Below, in pieces: positions 15,921 through 25,046 of a DNA stretch of 64,000 nucleotides (position 1 is the first letter of the stretch; every line of letters starts with the position of its first letter). The notes under the pieces were generated by a model that was given only the letters and a program-made list of their open reading frames with translations, was not told the DNA's origin and searched no databases. Location of the stretch: NCBI RefSeq assembly GCF_026015885.1, contig NZ_JAPDUG010000001.1, forward strand, positions 248,001 to 312,000, in the 5' to 3' direction. The DNA is from Halocynthiibacter sp. SDUM655004. Lineage in GTDB: Bacteria > Pseudomonadota > Alphaproteobacteria > Rhodobacterales > Rhodobacteraceae. The position numbers and the translations under genes are program-made.

Positions 15921-16361
15921 TTAGGACAGCGAGGTTGGATCCGCAGAGCCCGGTACGCCAGACTGCCACATCTTTTCAAGCTGGTAGAACTCGCGCACTT
16001 CGGGGCGGAATACGTGAACGATCACGTCGCCCGCGTCTACCAGAACCCAGTCGCCTTGGCCCTTGCCTTCGAGCTTGGAGAAATAGCCCATCTTTTGTTT
16101 GATCCGGTCCGAAAGCTTCTCGGAGATCGCGGAGACCTGACGCGAAGAACGGCCCGAGCACACAACCATTGTGTCGGCCATCTGAGACTTTCCGGTCAGA
16201 TCGATAATGACAACATCCTCGGCTTTGTCATCTTCAAGAGACTCCAGAACAAGCTCCAAAAGCGCCTTGCTTTTTGCCATGTCCGAAGCAGATTTGCTGC
16301 TGGCCGATCCTTTGGCCGCGTCAGATGTTTGAGACAGTGTCCTGCCCTCCGTAATGCGCAC
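15921..16361 (-). CDS. rsfS: Ribosome silencing factor
   Basis: 146 aa in the longest form, starting with GTG at 16361. The core from about residue 28 (MAKSKALLELVLESLEDDKAED) through VVIIDLTGKSQMADTMVVCSGRSSRQV and DWVLVDAGDVIVHVFRPEVREFY is RsfS/DUF143. Known: binds uL14 on the large subunit and blocks subunit joining in starvation. The start is uncertain; an ATG at 16280 would give a 119-aa form that still contains the whole domain. First gene of the rsfS-rlmH-gpmI-envC-ctpA-rppH run. The gap 16362-16532 shows no gene. Confidence 0.95.
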   Translation of the reverse strand: MRITEGRTLSQTSDAAKGSASSKSASDMAKSKALLELVLESLEDDKAEDVVIIDLTGKSQMADTMVVCSGRSSRQVSAISEKLSDRIKQKMGYFSKLEGKGQGDWVLVDAGDVIVHVFRPEVREFYQLEKMWQSGVPGSADPTSLS

Positions 16362-16532
16362 CTAGAGAAAGGGTGCCGAGAATACTCGAAAGATACCACC
16401 GAATTAAGGGAATCTCAATCGTCAGGGCAGGGGGAATAGGCCTATGTCGGCGGAATGGCAACAGCACAACGATGCATTTGCCACTTTGACGCAAGATCGG
16501 GCGGAAAAACGCTTAAATCCGAATGAATTGGC

Positions 16533-17912
16533 CTAGTCGGAAGCGCCTTTTGAAGGCGGAGAAATCGGTTCGACCGCAGAAACTCCGTCCTGTGGGTCGT
16601 TGAGAACCCGAACCTCGCGTTGGGGGAACGGTATCGAGATGCCGTGTTCTTTAAACGCATCCCAAAGCGCCAGATAGACTGAACCGCGCACATTGGTGAG
16701 ACCGCGGGTTGGGTCGGAAATCCAGAAACGCAGGATGTAGTCGACCGAGCTGTCGCCAAACCCGACGATATGGCACACGGGCGTGTGGGTGCGGGTCAAA
16801 ACGCGCTGCACGCGTCCGGCGGCTTCGCAGGCGATTTGGCGCACTTGGTGTGGGTCGTCTGTGTAGGCTGTACCGAAAAAGATATCGAGCCGAACGTAGG
16901 CATCTGAATGGGACCAGTTGACCACCTGTCCGGTAATCAAATCCTCGTTCGGGATAAGGTATTCCTTGCCGTTCCGCGTAACGACCGAAACGTATCTTGC
17001 ACCGAGCGCGTTGATCCAGCCGAAGGTTTCTCCCAATGAGATAACATCACCGGGTTTGATCGACTTATCCAGCAGGATGATGACACCAGACACGAGGTTG
17101 GACACAACCTTCTGCAGACCAAAACCGAGGCCAACGCCGATTGCACCGGAAAGTACCGCAAGCCCCGTTAGATCAAAGCCAACCGCCTTAAGCCCGAAGA
17201 AGAAAGCAGCACCGTAAAGAAGGACTTGCATCGCCTTCACGAACAGCACCTGCATAGACGGGGAAATATCATCGTTGGATTTGATCCTTGATGCCGACAT
17301 GCGCGCAATAAGCCGAACCACAGCGAGAAGGGCCGCGAGAATGACGAACGCTTTGATCACGTCCAGAAGTGATAATCGTGCCTCACCCGTGTTGATCGCG
17401 ACCGAATCCAGCAACGAGGAAATCGAGTCTAATGCGCCCGTAAAATGAAGCGTGACATATATCCATGCGCTCCATACCACGATCCGTCGCAACAGTCGGT
17501 TGTGGATGACCCGCGCGGCCAAAGACACCACCAGCCATGCTGTCGCGATCGACGCGACGATACGCAAAACGTAGGTTCGTGAATACCACGTGACTTCCTG
17601 CATGAAGAAAATTAACGCCCAGATCATCACGACAAATAGAATGAGCCGCATCCGTTTGTGGAGGATCAGGGATAGACGCAATTGCCATTTACGCCACCCG
17701 CGCCGCGCGCGGAGCCATTCGCGCACATTTTGGCGGGTAAGGTATTCGATGCCATATGCAATCGCGATCAGCAGAAGGATCAGCAAAACCTGATAAAGGC
17801 GCCAGCCGAGTGTCACAAAGGTCGCACCAAACTCCAGAGCTTCGGCTGACAGGGCCTGAACCTGTTCCGGCAAGGATTGTGCAACTGCTTCGTTCGGGTC
17901 TTCGTTATCCAT
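16533..17912 (-). CDS. Mechanosensitive ion channel, MscS family
   Basis: 459 aa. A hydrophobic N-terminal half with about five membrane helices is followed by the pore helix and MscS beta domain: AVLSGAIGVGLGFGLQKVVSNLVSGVIILLD (around 255-285, glycine/alanine-packed TM3), then DVISLGETFGWINALGARYVSVVTRNGKEYLIPNEDLI. Known: opens on membrane tension during hypo-osmotic shock. The cytoplasmic domain continues to a Pro-rich tail. Longer than E. coli MscS (286 aa) because of extra N-terminal helices. Single gene, same strand as rsfS but about 170 bases away. Confidence 0.93.
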   Translation of the reverse strand: MDNEDPNEAVAQSLPEQVQALSAEALEFGATFVTLGWRLYQVLLILLLIAIAYGIEYLTRQNVREWLRARRGWRKWQLRLSLILHKRMRLILFVVMIWALIFFMQEVTWYSRTYVLRIVASIATAWLVVSLAARVIHNRLLRRIVVWSAWIYVTLHFTGALDSISSLLDSVAINTGEARLSLLDVIKAFVILAALLAVVRLIARMSASRIKSNDDISPSMQVLFVKAMQVLLYGAAFFFGLKAVGFDLTGLAVLSGAIGVGLGFGLQKVVSNLVSGVIILLDKSIKPGDVISLGETFGWINALGARYVSVVTRNGKEYLIPNEDLITGQVVNWSHSDAYVRLDIFFGTAYTDDPHQVRQIACEAAGRVQRVLTRTHTPVCHIVGFGDSSVDYILRFWISDPTRGLTNVRGSVYLALWDAFKEHGISIPFPQREVRVLNDPQDGVSAVEPISPPSKGASD

Positions 17913-18275
17913 AGTCCCTCATGCTCGCACGGGAATCTTTGCACAGGGAGGGGCGATGCGACAAGGGTTTCAGGTGTCTGCTCAAGGGATTGTGCGCAAG
18001 CCAGCTTGTAGATTGCTTGACGGAACCTCCGAAATATCGCTCTCAGACGCATCCAAGAAGAGCGAAAGCCGTTGCGAGACTCGGCTAAAGCTTATATGGC
18101 AACGGCATGAAACGGATTTACGAAGTAGATGACCACGCCTTTTTGCCTTGGCGGTTTTACGGTCAATCCCTGTCTATCAACGCCGACCTATAGGTTTGGC
18201 GCGCCATTGGCGCGAGCCAGAATCCGGAAGGGTGCGCCCTTCTCATGACTTTTCCAGCAACGACGGGAGCGGACC
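17913..18275. other. Gene-free region upstream of leuC
   Basis: Divergent gap between the mechanosensitive channel and leuC. It holds a perfect hairpin GAAGGG-TGCG-CCCTTC (18227-18242) about 35 bases before the leuC start. Two short frames (18108-18194 and 18129-18248) have no good ribosome sites and no leucine run, so a leader peptide is not supported. Confidence 0.4.
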
Positions 18276-19679
18276 ATGTCCCCCAAAACACTCTATGACA
18301 AAATCTGGGATGCGCATATCGCGCATGAGGCCGAAGACGGCACAACCCTTCTCTATATTGATCGCCACCTTGTTCACGAAGTGACAAGCCCGCAAGCCTT
18401 TGAAGGGCTGCGGATGGCAGGCCGCACAGTGCGCGCGCCAGAGAAAACAATCGCGGTGCCAGATCACAACGTGCCGACCACAGAAGACCGCGTAAACGGT
18501 ATCGACAACGAAGAGAGCCGTATTCAGGTTGAGGCCCTTGACCAAAACGCCAAGGATTTCGGTATCCACTATTACCCTGTGTCTGATGTGCGCCAAGGTA
18601 TCGTACATATCGTTGGCCCAGAGCAGGGCTGGACCCTTCCGGGCATGACTGTTGTGTGCGGCGACAGCCACACCGCGACCCACGGTGCGTTTGGCGCGTT
18701 GGCGCACGGCATCGGAACATCCGAGGTTGAGCACGTTCTGGCAACACAGACGCTCATCCAGAAGAAATCCAAGAACATGAAGGTCGAAATCACCGGCAAG
18801 CTGAAGCCGGGTGTAACTGCGAAAGACATTACTCTTGCGGTTATCGGCGAAACAGGTACCGCAGGCGGCACTGGTTATGTGATCGAATATTGCGGCGAAG
18901 CGATCCGCGATCTTTCGATGGAAGGCCGCATGACCGTTTGTAACATGGCCATTGAGGGCGGCGCACGCGCGGGCCTGATTGCGCCGGATGAAACCACTTA
19001 CGAATATGTAAAAGGCCGTCCGCACGCTCCGAAAGGCGCGCAATGGGATGCGGCTCTTGCATGGTGGAAAACGCTCTACACAGACGAAGACGCACATTTC
19101 GACAAGGTCGTGACGCTTAAGGGCGAAGATATCGCGCCTGTCGTAACTTGGGGCACATCTCCTGAGGACGTGCTGCCGATCACTGCGACCGTTCCAAACC
19201 CGTCCGACTTTAGCGGCGGCAAAGTCGAGGCCGCACAGCGCGCGATCGAGTACATGGGTCTTGAGGCAGGGCAAAAGCTCACCGACATCAAGATCGACAC
19301 GGTATTCATCGGGTCTTGCACCAACGGCCGGATCGAAGACCTTCGCGCCGCAGCAGAAGTCCTCAAAGGCAAAAAGATCGCGGATGGTATGCGGGCTATG
19401 GTTGTTCCTGGCTCTGGTCTTGTGCGTGCGCAAGCCGAGGAAGAAGGCATTGCGCAGATCTTCATTGATGCAGGTTTCGAGTGGCGTATGGCAGGTTGTT
19501 CCATGTGTCTCGCCATGAACCCAGACCAACTCGCACCGGGCGAGCGTTGCGCGGCAACGTCAAACCGGAACTTTGAGGGACGTCAGGGTCGCGGCGGACG
19601 TACGCATCTGCTATCTCCACAAATGGCGGCTGCCGCAGCGGTGACCGGTCATTTGACAGATATTCGCGACCTCACATAA
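18276..19679 (+). CDS. leuC: 3-isopropylmalate dehydratase large subunit
   Basis: 467 aa, ATG at 18276 after a GGGAG-like site. Aconitase-fold enzyme; the [4Fe-4S] ligands are C348 (GSCTNGR), C408 and C411 (GCSMCLAMN). With LeuD it isomerises 2-isopropylmalate to 3-isopropylmalate in leucine synthesis. Length is standard. An HdeD-like gene lies between it and leuD on the same strand. Confidence 0.97.
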   Translation: MSPKTLYDKIWDAHIAHEAEDGTTLLYIDRHLVHEVTSPQAFEGLRMAGRTVRAPEKTIAVPDHNVPTTEDRVNGIDNEESRIQVEALDQNAKDFGIHYYPVSDVRQGIVHIVGPEQGWTLPGMTVVCGDSHTATHGAFGALAHGIGTSEVEHVLATQTLIQKKSKNMKVEITGKLKPGVTAKDITLAVIGETGTAGGTGYVIEYCGEAIRDLSMEGRMTVCNMAIEGGARAGLIAPDETTYEYVKGRPHAPKGAQWDAALAWWKTLYTDEDAHFDKVVTLKGEDIAPVVTWGTSPEDVLPITATVPNPSDFSGGKVEAAQRAIEYMGLEAGQKLTDIKIDTVFIGSCTNGRIEDLRAAAEVLKGKKIADGMRAMVVPGSGLVRAQAEEEGIAQIFIDAGFEWRMAGCSMCLAMNPDQLAPGERCAATSNRNFEGRQGRGGRTHLLSPQMAAAAAVTGHLTDIRDLT

Positions 19680-19713
19680 CGGAAGGCGCGACTTTTATTG
19701 AGGAGATACGAAG

Positions 19714-20238
19714 ATGAAAAGTTCAATGAGCTGGATAATTCTTGGTGCATTTATGGTTCTCGGCGGCGTGTTCGCGCTACTGAATCCCTTTGCGGCATCA
19801 CTTGCAGTAACAGCACTGGTCGGGTGGTTCTTCCTGATCGGGGGCGCGTTTGCGCTGTTCGCTGGTTTTAAGGGCGAAGGCTCCGGCACGTCCAAAGTTC
19901 TGAATATCCTACTTGCCGTCTTTTTCATTCTTGCGGGTATCTCGCTTCTCGCCAACCCATTCAAAGGCCTGATCACACTGACAGTGCTTTTGGGTATTCT
20001 GTTCATGGTTACAGGCGTCATGCGCCTCTACCTGAGCTGGTTGCTGCGCGGAGAAAAATTGTTCTGGGTGATGCTCATTACGGGCGCCGCCTCTGTCATC
20101 ATTGGCTTTATGGTCCTGAATCAACCGCTGGAAGCAGCTTCGAGCTTGCTGGGCATCTTGCTCGCAATCGAGCTGCTCTCTGATGGCATTGGTTCCATTG
20201 CGTACGGTATAATCCTGCGCAAAGCCAATAAGGCCTAG
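19714..20238 (+). CDS. HdeD-like membrane protein (DUF308)
   Basis: 174 aa, almost entirely membrane-embedded with about six short helices in three pairs, matching the HdeD/DUF308 layout (two-helix repeats such as LGAFMVLGGVFALLNPFAAS and LAVFFILAGISLLANPF). Known: HdeD is linked to acid resistance in E. coli; the function of most homologues is unknown. It starts 35 bases after leuC and ends 39 bases before leuD, so it is transcribed inside the leucine unit, which is unusual. The function in this host is not known. Confidence 0.85.
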   Translation: MKSSMSWIILGAFMVLGGVFALLNPFAASLAVTALVGWFFLIGGAFALFAGFKGEGSGTSKVLNILLAVFFILAGISLLANPFKGLITLTVLLGILFMVTGVMRLYLSWLLRGEKLFWVMLITGAASVIIGFMVLNQPLEAASSLLGILLAIELLSDGIGSIAYGIILRKANKA

Positions 20239-20246
20239 CAAATCAA

Positions 20247-20262
20247 GGGGGCGAAAGCCCCC
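20247..20262 (+). other. GNRA-capped hairpin in the hdeD-like/leuD spacer
   Basis: GGGGGC-GAAA-GCCCCC, a perfect 6-bp G/C stem with a GAAA tetraloop, 15 bases before the leuD start and just upstream of its GGAG site. No T run follows, so it is more likely an mRNA processing or stability element, or a translation control, than a terminator. Confidence 0.5.
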
Positions 20263-20277
20263 TCCACGGAGACTGAA

Positions 20278-20883
20278 ATGGAAAAATTCGAGAAAATTAC
20301 GGGTGTTGCGGCGCCTATGCCGTTGATCAATATCGACACAGATATGATCATTCCCAAACTGTTTCTCAAAACTATCAAGCGGTCCGGTCTGGGCGTAAAT
20401 CTCTTTGACGAGATGCGTTACGACGATGACCGCAACGAGATTCCGGATTTTGTTCTGAACAAGCCGGCCTATCGTGATGCCGAAATTATCATCGCAGGCG
20501 ATAACTTCGGTTGTGGCTCCTCGCGGGAACATGCCCCTTGGGCCATCAAGGATTTCGGAATCCGCTGTGTGATTTCCACAAGCTTTGCCGACATCTTCTT
20601 TAATAACTGCTTCAAGAACGGCATTTTGCCGATCGTTCTTCCCGAAGCCGAGCGCGACTTCCTGATGAAAGATGCGGAAAACGGCTCTAATGCGCGGATG
20701 ACGATTGACCTTGAAGCACAGGAAATCACGGCCTCAGACGGCACGGTGATCTCCTTTGAAGTGGATGCGTTCAAAAAGCACTGCCTTCTCGAAGGTCTCG
20801 ACGATATCGGCCAGACAATGGCGAAAGTCGACTCAATCGCGAGTTTCGAGAAGCAGGCGGAAGTAAGCCGACCTTGGGTTTAA
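20278..20883 (+). CDS. leuD: 3-isopropylmalate dehydratase small subunit
   Basis: 201 aa, complete. Aconitase swivel domain with [10 protein letters not shown] near the start and [16 protein letters not shown] (about 77-92), the substrate-recognition loop. Partner of LeuC. GGAG precedes the ATG. The stop codon lies in the loop of a 9-bp hairpin and a good terminator follows at 20943-20977, closing the leuC-hdeD-leuD unit. Confidence 0.97.
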   Translation: MEKFEKITGVAAPMPLINIDTDMIIPKLFLKTIKRSGLGVNLFDEMRYDDDRNEIPDFVLNKPAYRDAEIIIAGDNFGCGSSREHAPWAIKDFGIRCVISTSFADIFFNNCFKNGILPIVLPEAERDFLMKDAENGSNARMTIDLEAQEITASDGTVISFEVDAFKKHCLLEGLDDIGQTMAKVDSIASFEKQAEVSRPWV

Positions 20884-20916
20884 CGTTAACCCAGGGATTG
20901 TTCACCTCATAGGTGA
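20872..20916 (+). other. Two hairpins at the leuD stop codon
   Basis: CCTTGGGTT (20872-20880) pairs with AACCCAGGG (20888-20896), one G-T pair, with the leuD stop in the loop. TCACCT-CAT-AGGTGA (20902-20916) is a perfect short inverted repeat. Neither has a T run. They precede the terminator and may protect the mRNA end. Confidence 0.35.
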
Positions 20917-20942
20917 CCGACATAGGTTCTCTACAAGATATT

Positions 20943-20977
20943 GGGGTGTGCGGAATATCTGCGCACCCCGTTTTTTT
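20943..20977 (+). terminator. Rho-independent terminator after leuD
   Basis: GGGGTGTGC pairs with GCGCACCCC over nine base pairs (one G-T) around a 9-base loop, followed by G and seven T (20971-20977). A textbook intrinsic terminator 60 bases after the leuD stop. Confidence 0.85.
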
Positions 20978-21075
20978 GAATGATGCAATCTCGCACCAGT
21001 TCTTCCATGAAATTGCCTTAAATTTTTTGTCAAACTTAACCATTACTTGCGACGATACTGGAAAGTGGGCAAAAA

Positions 21076-22008
21076 TTGGCTGAAGAAGAAACTATCCGTC
21101 GTGAAGTACGGAACGAAGTTGGACTAAAAAAACGCGTAAAAGGTGTTTTGGGCCAACCAAAGGGTAGATGGGCTGTGTTATCTCGACTGACTGGCGCCGC
21201 AGTGCGCGCGATATTGGTGGCCATACTGATTGCCACGCCGTCGATCGTGTTGCCGCACACGCATAGCGATGCAAACCAGATCGTCGCCCTGATTTCTATT
21301 TTCGCCGCGATTCTCGTCATGATTGAGTATGCGTCGGTTTATCCGAGCCTGATCGAGTTTCGTGATGCGCCGCCGTTCAACCGGATCCGCTATGTCAGCC
21401 TCATGCTGATGGTTTTCCTTCTGTCGCAGATCATGGCCGTTTCCGGCAATCCAAGTACGTTGGCTGAGTTTACCTATGCCGTCGGTACGGTGATCGGCAT
21501 GGCGATGGATTTCCCCTATAGCCCCGTGCGCTTGTTTGTTCTGGCTGTTCCTGATGGTGCGACGATCGAGCAAATTTCCCTTGTTCGAACAGCGGCTGGA
21601 CTTTGCTATCTGATCTCACTCGTATCGCTTGCTGTTTTCCTCATTATTATCCGCATGGGCCGTTGGCCATCACGCGGCGCAAGCTTCAACGTATGGGTAA
21701 ACCTGCCAACGTTTGACCCGACCGCTGGCGGAGATGTTGTTGATCGTCTGACACGCGATTCTCGGCTGAACGTCATTCTTGGCTTCTTGCTGCCATTCGT
21801 AATTCCAGCGGCGATGCAGACTGCATCCAGCCTCTTTGACAGTTTCACTTTTGCTTCCCCTCAAACGATGATCTGGACGATTTCGGCATGGTCCTTCCTT
21901 CCTGCAAGCCTCTTTATGCGTGGTATCGCAATGGCGCGGATCGCGGCCATGATCGCGGAAAAACGGCAGTTCCTTACTGCGCAGCAAGACGGGCTTGTCT
22001 TGGCTTAG
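21076..22008 (+). CDS. Hypothetical multi-pass membrane protein
   Basis: 310 aa from a TTG at 21076 (MAEEETIRREVRNEVGLKKR). A charged ~35-residue N terminus is followed by about seven membrane helices (for example AILVAILIATPSIVLPHT, ALISIFAAILVMIEYAS, LSLVSLAVFLIIIRMG). No domain recognised. A loop near 215-235 has PTFDPTAGGDVVDRLTRDSR. Its 3' end overlaps the next coding frame by 121 bases. Probably an inner-membrane protein; I have seen similar unknowns in roseobacters but cannot name a role. Confidence 0.75.
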   Translation: MAEEETIRREVRNEVGLKKRVKGVLGQPKGRWAVLSRLTGAAVRAILVAILIATPSIVLPHTHSDANQIVALISIFAAILVMIEYASVYPSLIEFRDAPPFNRIRYVSLMLMVFLLSQIMAVSGNPSTLAEFTYAVGTVIGMAMDFPYSPVRLFVLAVPDGATIEQISLVRTAAGLCYLISLVSLAVFLIIIRMGRWPSRGASFNVWVNLPTFDPTAGGDVVDRLTRDSRLNVILGFLLPFVIPAAMQTASSLFDSFTFASPQTMIWTISAWSFLPASLFMRGIAMARIAAMIAEKRQFLTAQQDGLVLA

Positions 22009-23090
22009 CGCTGTCTCTCGCCCTCGCGGGCGGCGCATCTGCGGCGGACAGGGTTCGCCTCGCTATCTATACAGTCGATTTTGAGCGAAAGGGCCCAGGG
22101 CTCTTCCTAAGAGATATGCGTGCAGGGAAGGCGCAGGATGCCAGACGGGCCGCTGCCGTGATCGCGCATGTAAATCCTGATGTACTCGTTCTGGCTGGAA
22201 TAGATTACGACCACGGCCTTGCCACGCTCGGTGTATTTGCTGATGAGCTTTCAAGAGCGGGCGTTGACTATCCCCATCATTTTGCGCAGCGGCCAAATAC
22301 CGGAATGCCGACGGGGCTTGATGTAAATGGTGATGGGTATTTTGGTGATGCCGTGGATGCGCAGGGCTATGGGCGTTACTCTGGCGAGAAGGGCTTGGCC
22401 ATTCTTTCGCGGTATCCGTTTTTGCGTGATGAGGCGCGTGATTTCTCAGAGTACCTATGGCGCGATCTACCTGATGCGAACCTGCCCGAAGTTGATGGCA
22501 ACCCGTACTATTCTGATGAGGTGTTAGCGGTTCTTCGTTTATCCACCACGGCGCATTGGGATGTGCCGATTGAAACGGGCAACGGGCCGCTGCACCTCCT
22601 GACGTATTACGCCACACCGCCGGTTTTTGACGGTCCAGAAGACCGCAACGGCAAGCGCAACGCTGATGAGACGCGGTTCTGGACGAAATACCTGAATGGT
22701 GAACTTTCGGAACAACCTGCCAATGCGCCATTTGCTTTGATCGGAAATGCTAACCTCGATCCGCATGATGGCGATGGCAAAGGCGCAGCTATTGCGGAAC
22801 TGCTCGCGCATCCCTCGCTTCAAGATCCAAAGCCCGCAAGCGTGGGCGGAGTCGAGGCCGCCAATGCATCGCATTCTGGCGACCCCGCCCTCGATACAGC
22901 CGCGTGGCCCGAAAACGACAAACTCCCGGGGAACTTGCGGGTAGAGCATGTTCTCCCTTCTCGCGATCTGAAGGTTCTGGACGCTGGTGTGTTTTGGCCG
23001 GAAACCGGAACTGAAGAGGTAAGCTTGATTGCCGAGGGCGAAGGGATAACGCGTCATCGGCTTGTTTGGGTCGATATCGAGATGCCCTAG
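21888..23090 (+). CDS. Secreted endonuclease/exonuclease/phosphatase family protein
   Basis: Up to 400 aa. The mature part follows a clear signal peptide (LGLALSLALAGGASA, ending at about residue 52) and has the EEP fold: DVLVLAGIDYDHG, GEKGLAILSRYPF, LIGNANLDPHDGDG and RVEHVLPSRDL, with the acidic and Asn/Asp residues of the metal site. Calcium-like DVNGDGYFGDAVDAQG is seen at about 147-162. The only ATG in frame is 21888, giving 35 odd residues before the signal and a 121-base overlap with the upstream gene; no ATG, GTG or TTG lies nearer the signal. The true start is therefore unclear. Probably periplasmic or exported. Confidence 0.75.
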   Translation: MVLPSCKPLYAWYRNGADRGHDRGKTAVPYCAARRACLGLALSLALAGGASAADRVRLAIYTVDFERKGPGLFLRDMRAGKAQDARRAAAVIAHVNPDVLVLAGIDYDHGLATLGVFADELSRAGVDYPHHFAQRPNTGMPTGLDVNGDGYFGDAVDAQGYGRYSGEKGLAILSRYPFLRDEARDFSEYLWRDLPDANLPEVDGNPYYSDEVLAVLRLSTTAHWDVPIETGNGPLHLLTYYATPPVFDGPEDRNGKRNADETRFWTKYLNGELSEQPANAPFALIGNANLDPHDGDGKGAAIAELLAHPSLQDPKPASVGGVEAANASHSGDPALDTAAWPENDKLPGNLRVEHVLPSRDLKVLDAGVFWPETGTEEVSLIAEGEGITRHRLVWVDIEMP

Positions 23091-23980
23091 GCGGCGAATT
23101 CTTTGGCCATGAGAGAAGTTGGGACTTCGGCGCAAAGAATGTCCGTCTCGGCTGTAGGCGTAAACTCGGGCAACAGTTCTGCGAGTCGCTTGCCGCAGAG
23201 GCTATGAGGCGTCTCGCTAAGGTATCGCATCTCGAGCAATTCATACGCGAGCGTCCAAAATGGCGAGGCCACATGGAGCGTCCACCATGGGAATTTCTTG
23301 ATGCTGATGTGACGTCCTGTCGCCATCTCTAATGCGCTTCGCAAGTCCTGCATTGTGATTGTCACGCTGGGCGCGGGGACATCTTCAAACTGTTGCAAAG
23401 TATCTCGTTTCTCTGCAAGCATTACCGCCGCGCGAGCCCAATCGGGCAAGTAGCTAAACGAGCGAGGGCAATCTACGGGCCCCATCGTCATGAGCTTGCC
23501 TTTGCTCAGCTTAGAAAGAAACACCAGACTCATGAGCGTGTCTGAAGGCGCGGAATCAATGAAGTCGCCAGCGCGAAGGATGAGCGTTTGCACCCCGTCA
23601 CGCGCGGCGCTCCGATACTGTTGCTCCATTTCAATGCGGATTTTGCCTTTGCGGGTCTCGGCTCTTTGCGGGGTGTTAGGCCCCCATGCGCCGGGCGTGT
23701 TGCCATAATTATAAACGTTGCCAGGAACGATAACCATCGCGCCGCTCTGCTTGGCGGCTTCAATAATTTGCGCTGTGTAGCGCGGCACTTCCGTTGCCCA
23801 GTTGCGATAGGCGGGCGGGTTGAAGCCATTCACGATGACGTCTGCGCCCGTTGCGCTTTCGCAAAGGTTATCACTTGCACGATTGAATGTCCGAACCTGC
23901 CAACCGGCCTTTGTGAATGCCGCGTTCGCGTGGCGGCCGATCTTGCCTGTGGCACCTGCGATGAGAACTGTTTTAGACAT
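23087..23980 (-). CDS. NAD(P)-binding atypical SDR (NmrA/NAD-epimerase-like)
   Basis: 297 aa from the ATG at 23980 (MSKTVLIAGATGKIGRH), with GAGG in front; the frame continues upstream but without a better start. The Rossmann motif GATGKIG is intact; VIVPGNVYNYGNTPG and ILRAGDFID follow, typical of atypical SDRs without a strict YxxxK pair. The substrate is unknown. It faces the EEP gene (four-base convergent overlap at the stops) and is divergent from a LysR-type gene, which probably controls it. Confidence 0.82.
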   Translation of the reverse strand: MSKTVLIAGATGKIGRHANAAFTKAGWQVRTFNRASDNLCESATGADVIVNGFNPPAYRNWATEVPRYTAQIIEAAKQSGAMVIVPGNVYNYGNTPGAWGPNTPQRAETRKGKIRIEMEQQYRSAARDGVQTLILRAGDFIDSAPSDTLMSLVFLSKLSKGKLMTMGPVDCPRSFSYLPDWARAAVMLAEKRDTLQQFEDVPAPSVTITMQDLRSALEMATGRHISIKKFPWWTLHVASPFWTLAYELLEMRYLSETPHSLCGKRLAELLPEFTPTAETDILCAEVPTSLMAKEFAA

Positions 23981-24064
23981 TTTGAACCTCTTTGCTGAAA
24001 TGCGTTGAGGCGAAAGTATGCATTCACTATTGTCGGGTAAATTGGCTGTAATCGGATATTGGGT

Positions 24065-24078
24065 ATTCATTTATGAAT
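24065..24078. promoter_or_regulatory. Perfect palindrome over the lysR start codon
   Basis: ATTCAT-TT-ATGAAT, a perfect 14-base palindrome whose right arm begins at the ATG of the LysR-type gene. The divergent gap 23981-24072 is only 92 bases, so a single operator could serve both genes. Role inferred from position. Confidence 0.3.
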
Positions 24079-24975
24079 GATAAGGCGTTTGCCTCAATCG
24101 ATTGGACTTTGATCCAATCCTTTGTTGCGGTTGCTGAGTGCGGCTCGCTTACGGCAGCTGCGCAAAGGCTCCGTGCGAGCCAACCAACAATTGGGCGGCA
24201 CATCTCGCAAATTGAAAGCAGTTTGGGCGTTGTTTTGTTTTCGCGCGTGCATCGGGGGTTGGAACTTACAGCAGAGGGCGAGGCACTTCTCCCCGCAGCT
24301 CGTGACATGAAGGCCGCAGCGGCGCGGCTCTCGCTTGCTGCCGCGGGCCAAACACAAAATCTTTCTGGAGTTGTGCGGATAACAGCATCTGTATTCGTCT
24401 CCCATTACATCCTGCCGCCATTGCTCGCAGAACTGCGCGCGATGGAGCCGGATATAGAGATTGAGCTTCATGCCAGTGACAGCACCGACAACCTGTTGTT
24501 TCACGAAGCGGACATTGCATTGCGGATGTACCGCCCAGAGCAACTTGATACGATCACGCGCCATATCTGTGATTTCGACGTGGGTATATACGCCGCTAAA
24601 ACCTATTTGGCGCGCCGTGGAGTGCCGCAGGATCGAGACAAATTGATGGCGCATGATTGGGTGGGATATGACCGGAACGATCTGATGATCAAAGGGATGC
24701 GTGCCGTCGGCTGGACGGTGGATCGCAGCTTCTTCAAGATCCGGTGTGACAATCAATCGGCCTATTGGCAGCTTGTTCAGGCAGGGTGCGGCGTTGGCGT
24801 GGCGCTAAAATGCGTTGCACAACACTGCGCGGAAGTTGAGCAAATCTTGCCCGAGGTAGAGGTGCCGCCACTGCCGGTTTGGTTGACCGCACCAGAGGCA
24901 TTGCGCAAGTCTCCCCGCATCCGCCGTGTGTTTGATTTTCTTGCTGAGAAGCTGGTTGACGTGGGTGGCGCTTGA
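24073..24975 (+). CDS. LysR-family transcriptional regulator
   Basis: 300 aa. N-terminal winged HTH (about 10-70: SFVAVAECGSLTAAAQRLRASQPTIGRHISQIESSLGVVLF, shown here in two known pieces SFVAVAECGSLTAAAQRL and PTIGRHISQIE) and a periplasmic-binding-like effector domain from about 95. Divergent from the SDR gene, the usual arrangement for LysR control of a neighbour. Effector unknown. A 71-base gap separates it from leuB on the same strand. Confidence 0.93.
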   Translation: MNDKAFASIDWTLIQSFVAVAECGSLTAAAQRLRASQPTIGRHISQIESSLGVVLFSRVHRGLELTAEGEALLPAARDMKAAAARLSLAAAGQTQNLSGVVRITASVFVSHYILPPLLAELRAMEPDIEIELHASDSTDNLLFHEADIALRMYRPEQLDTITRHICDFDVGIYAAKTYLARRGVPQDRDKLMAHDWVGYDRNDLMIKGMRAVGWTVDRSFFKIRCDNQSAYWQLVQAGCGVGVALKCVAQHCAEVEQILPEVEVPPLPVWLTAPEALRKSPRIRRVFDFLAEKLVDVGGA

Positions 24976-25046
24976 ATTTCGCCGCAACCCGCGATAAGCC
25001 CCTTGCAACCCTGTAATACCACACTTTTCAAGCAATCGAGGACTCC

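Noticed and set aside
18108-18248. Short frames upstream of leuC as a leucine leader peptide
   Set aside because: No run of leucine codons, weak ribosome sites and no attenuator pair with T run.
18243-19529. Long minus-strand open frame opposite leuC (428 codons)
   Set aside because: It mirrors codon bias of leuC; the translation has no family features and leuC is complete with its Fe-S cysteines.
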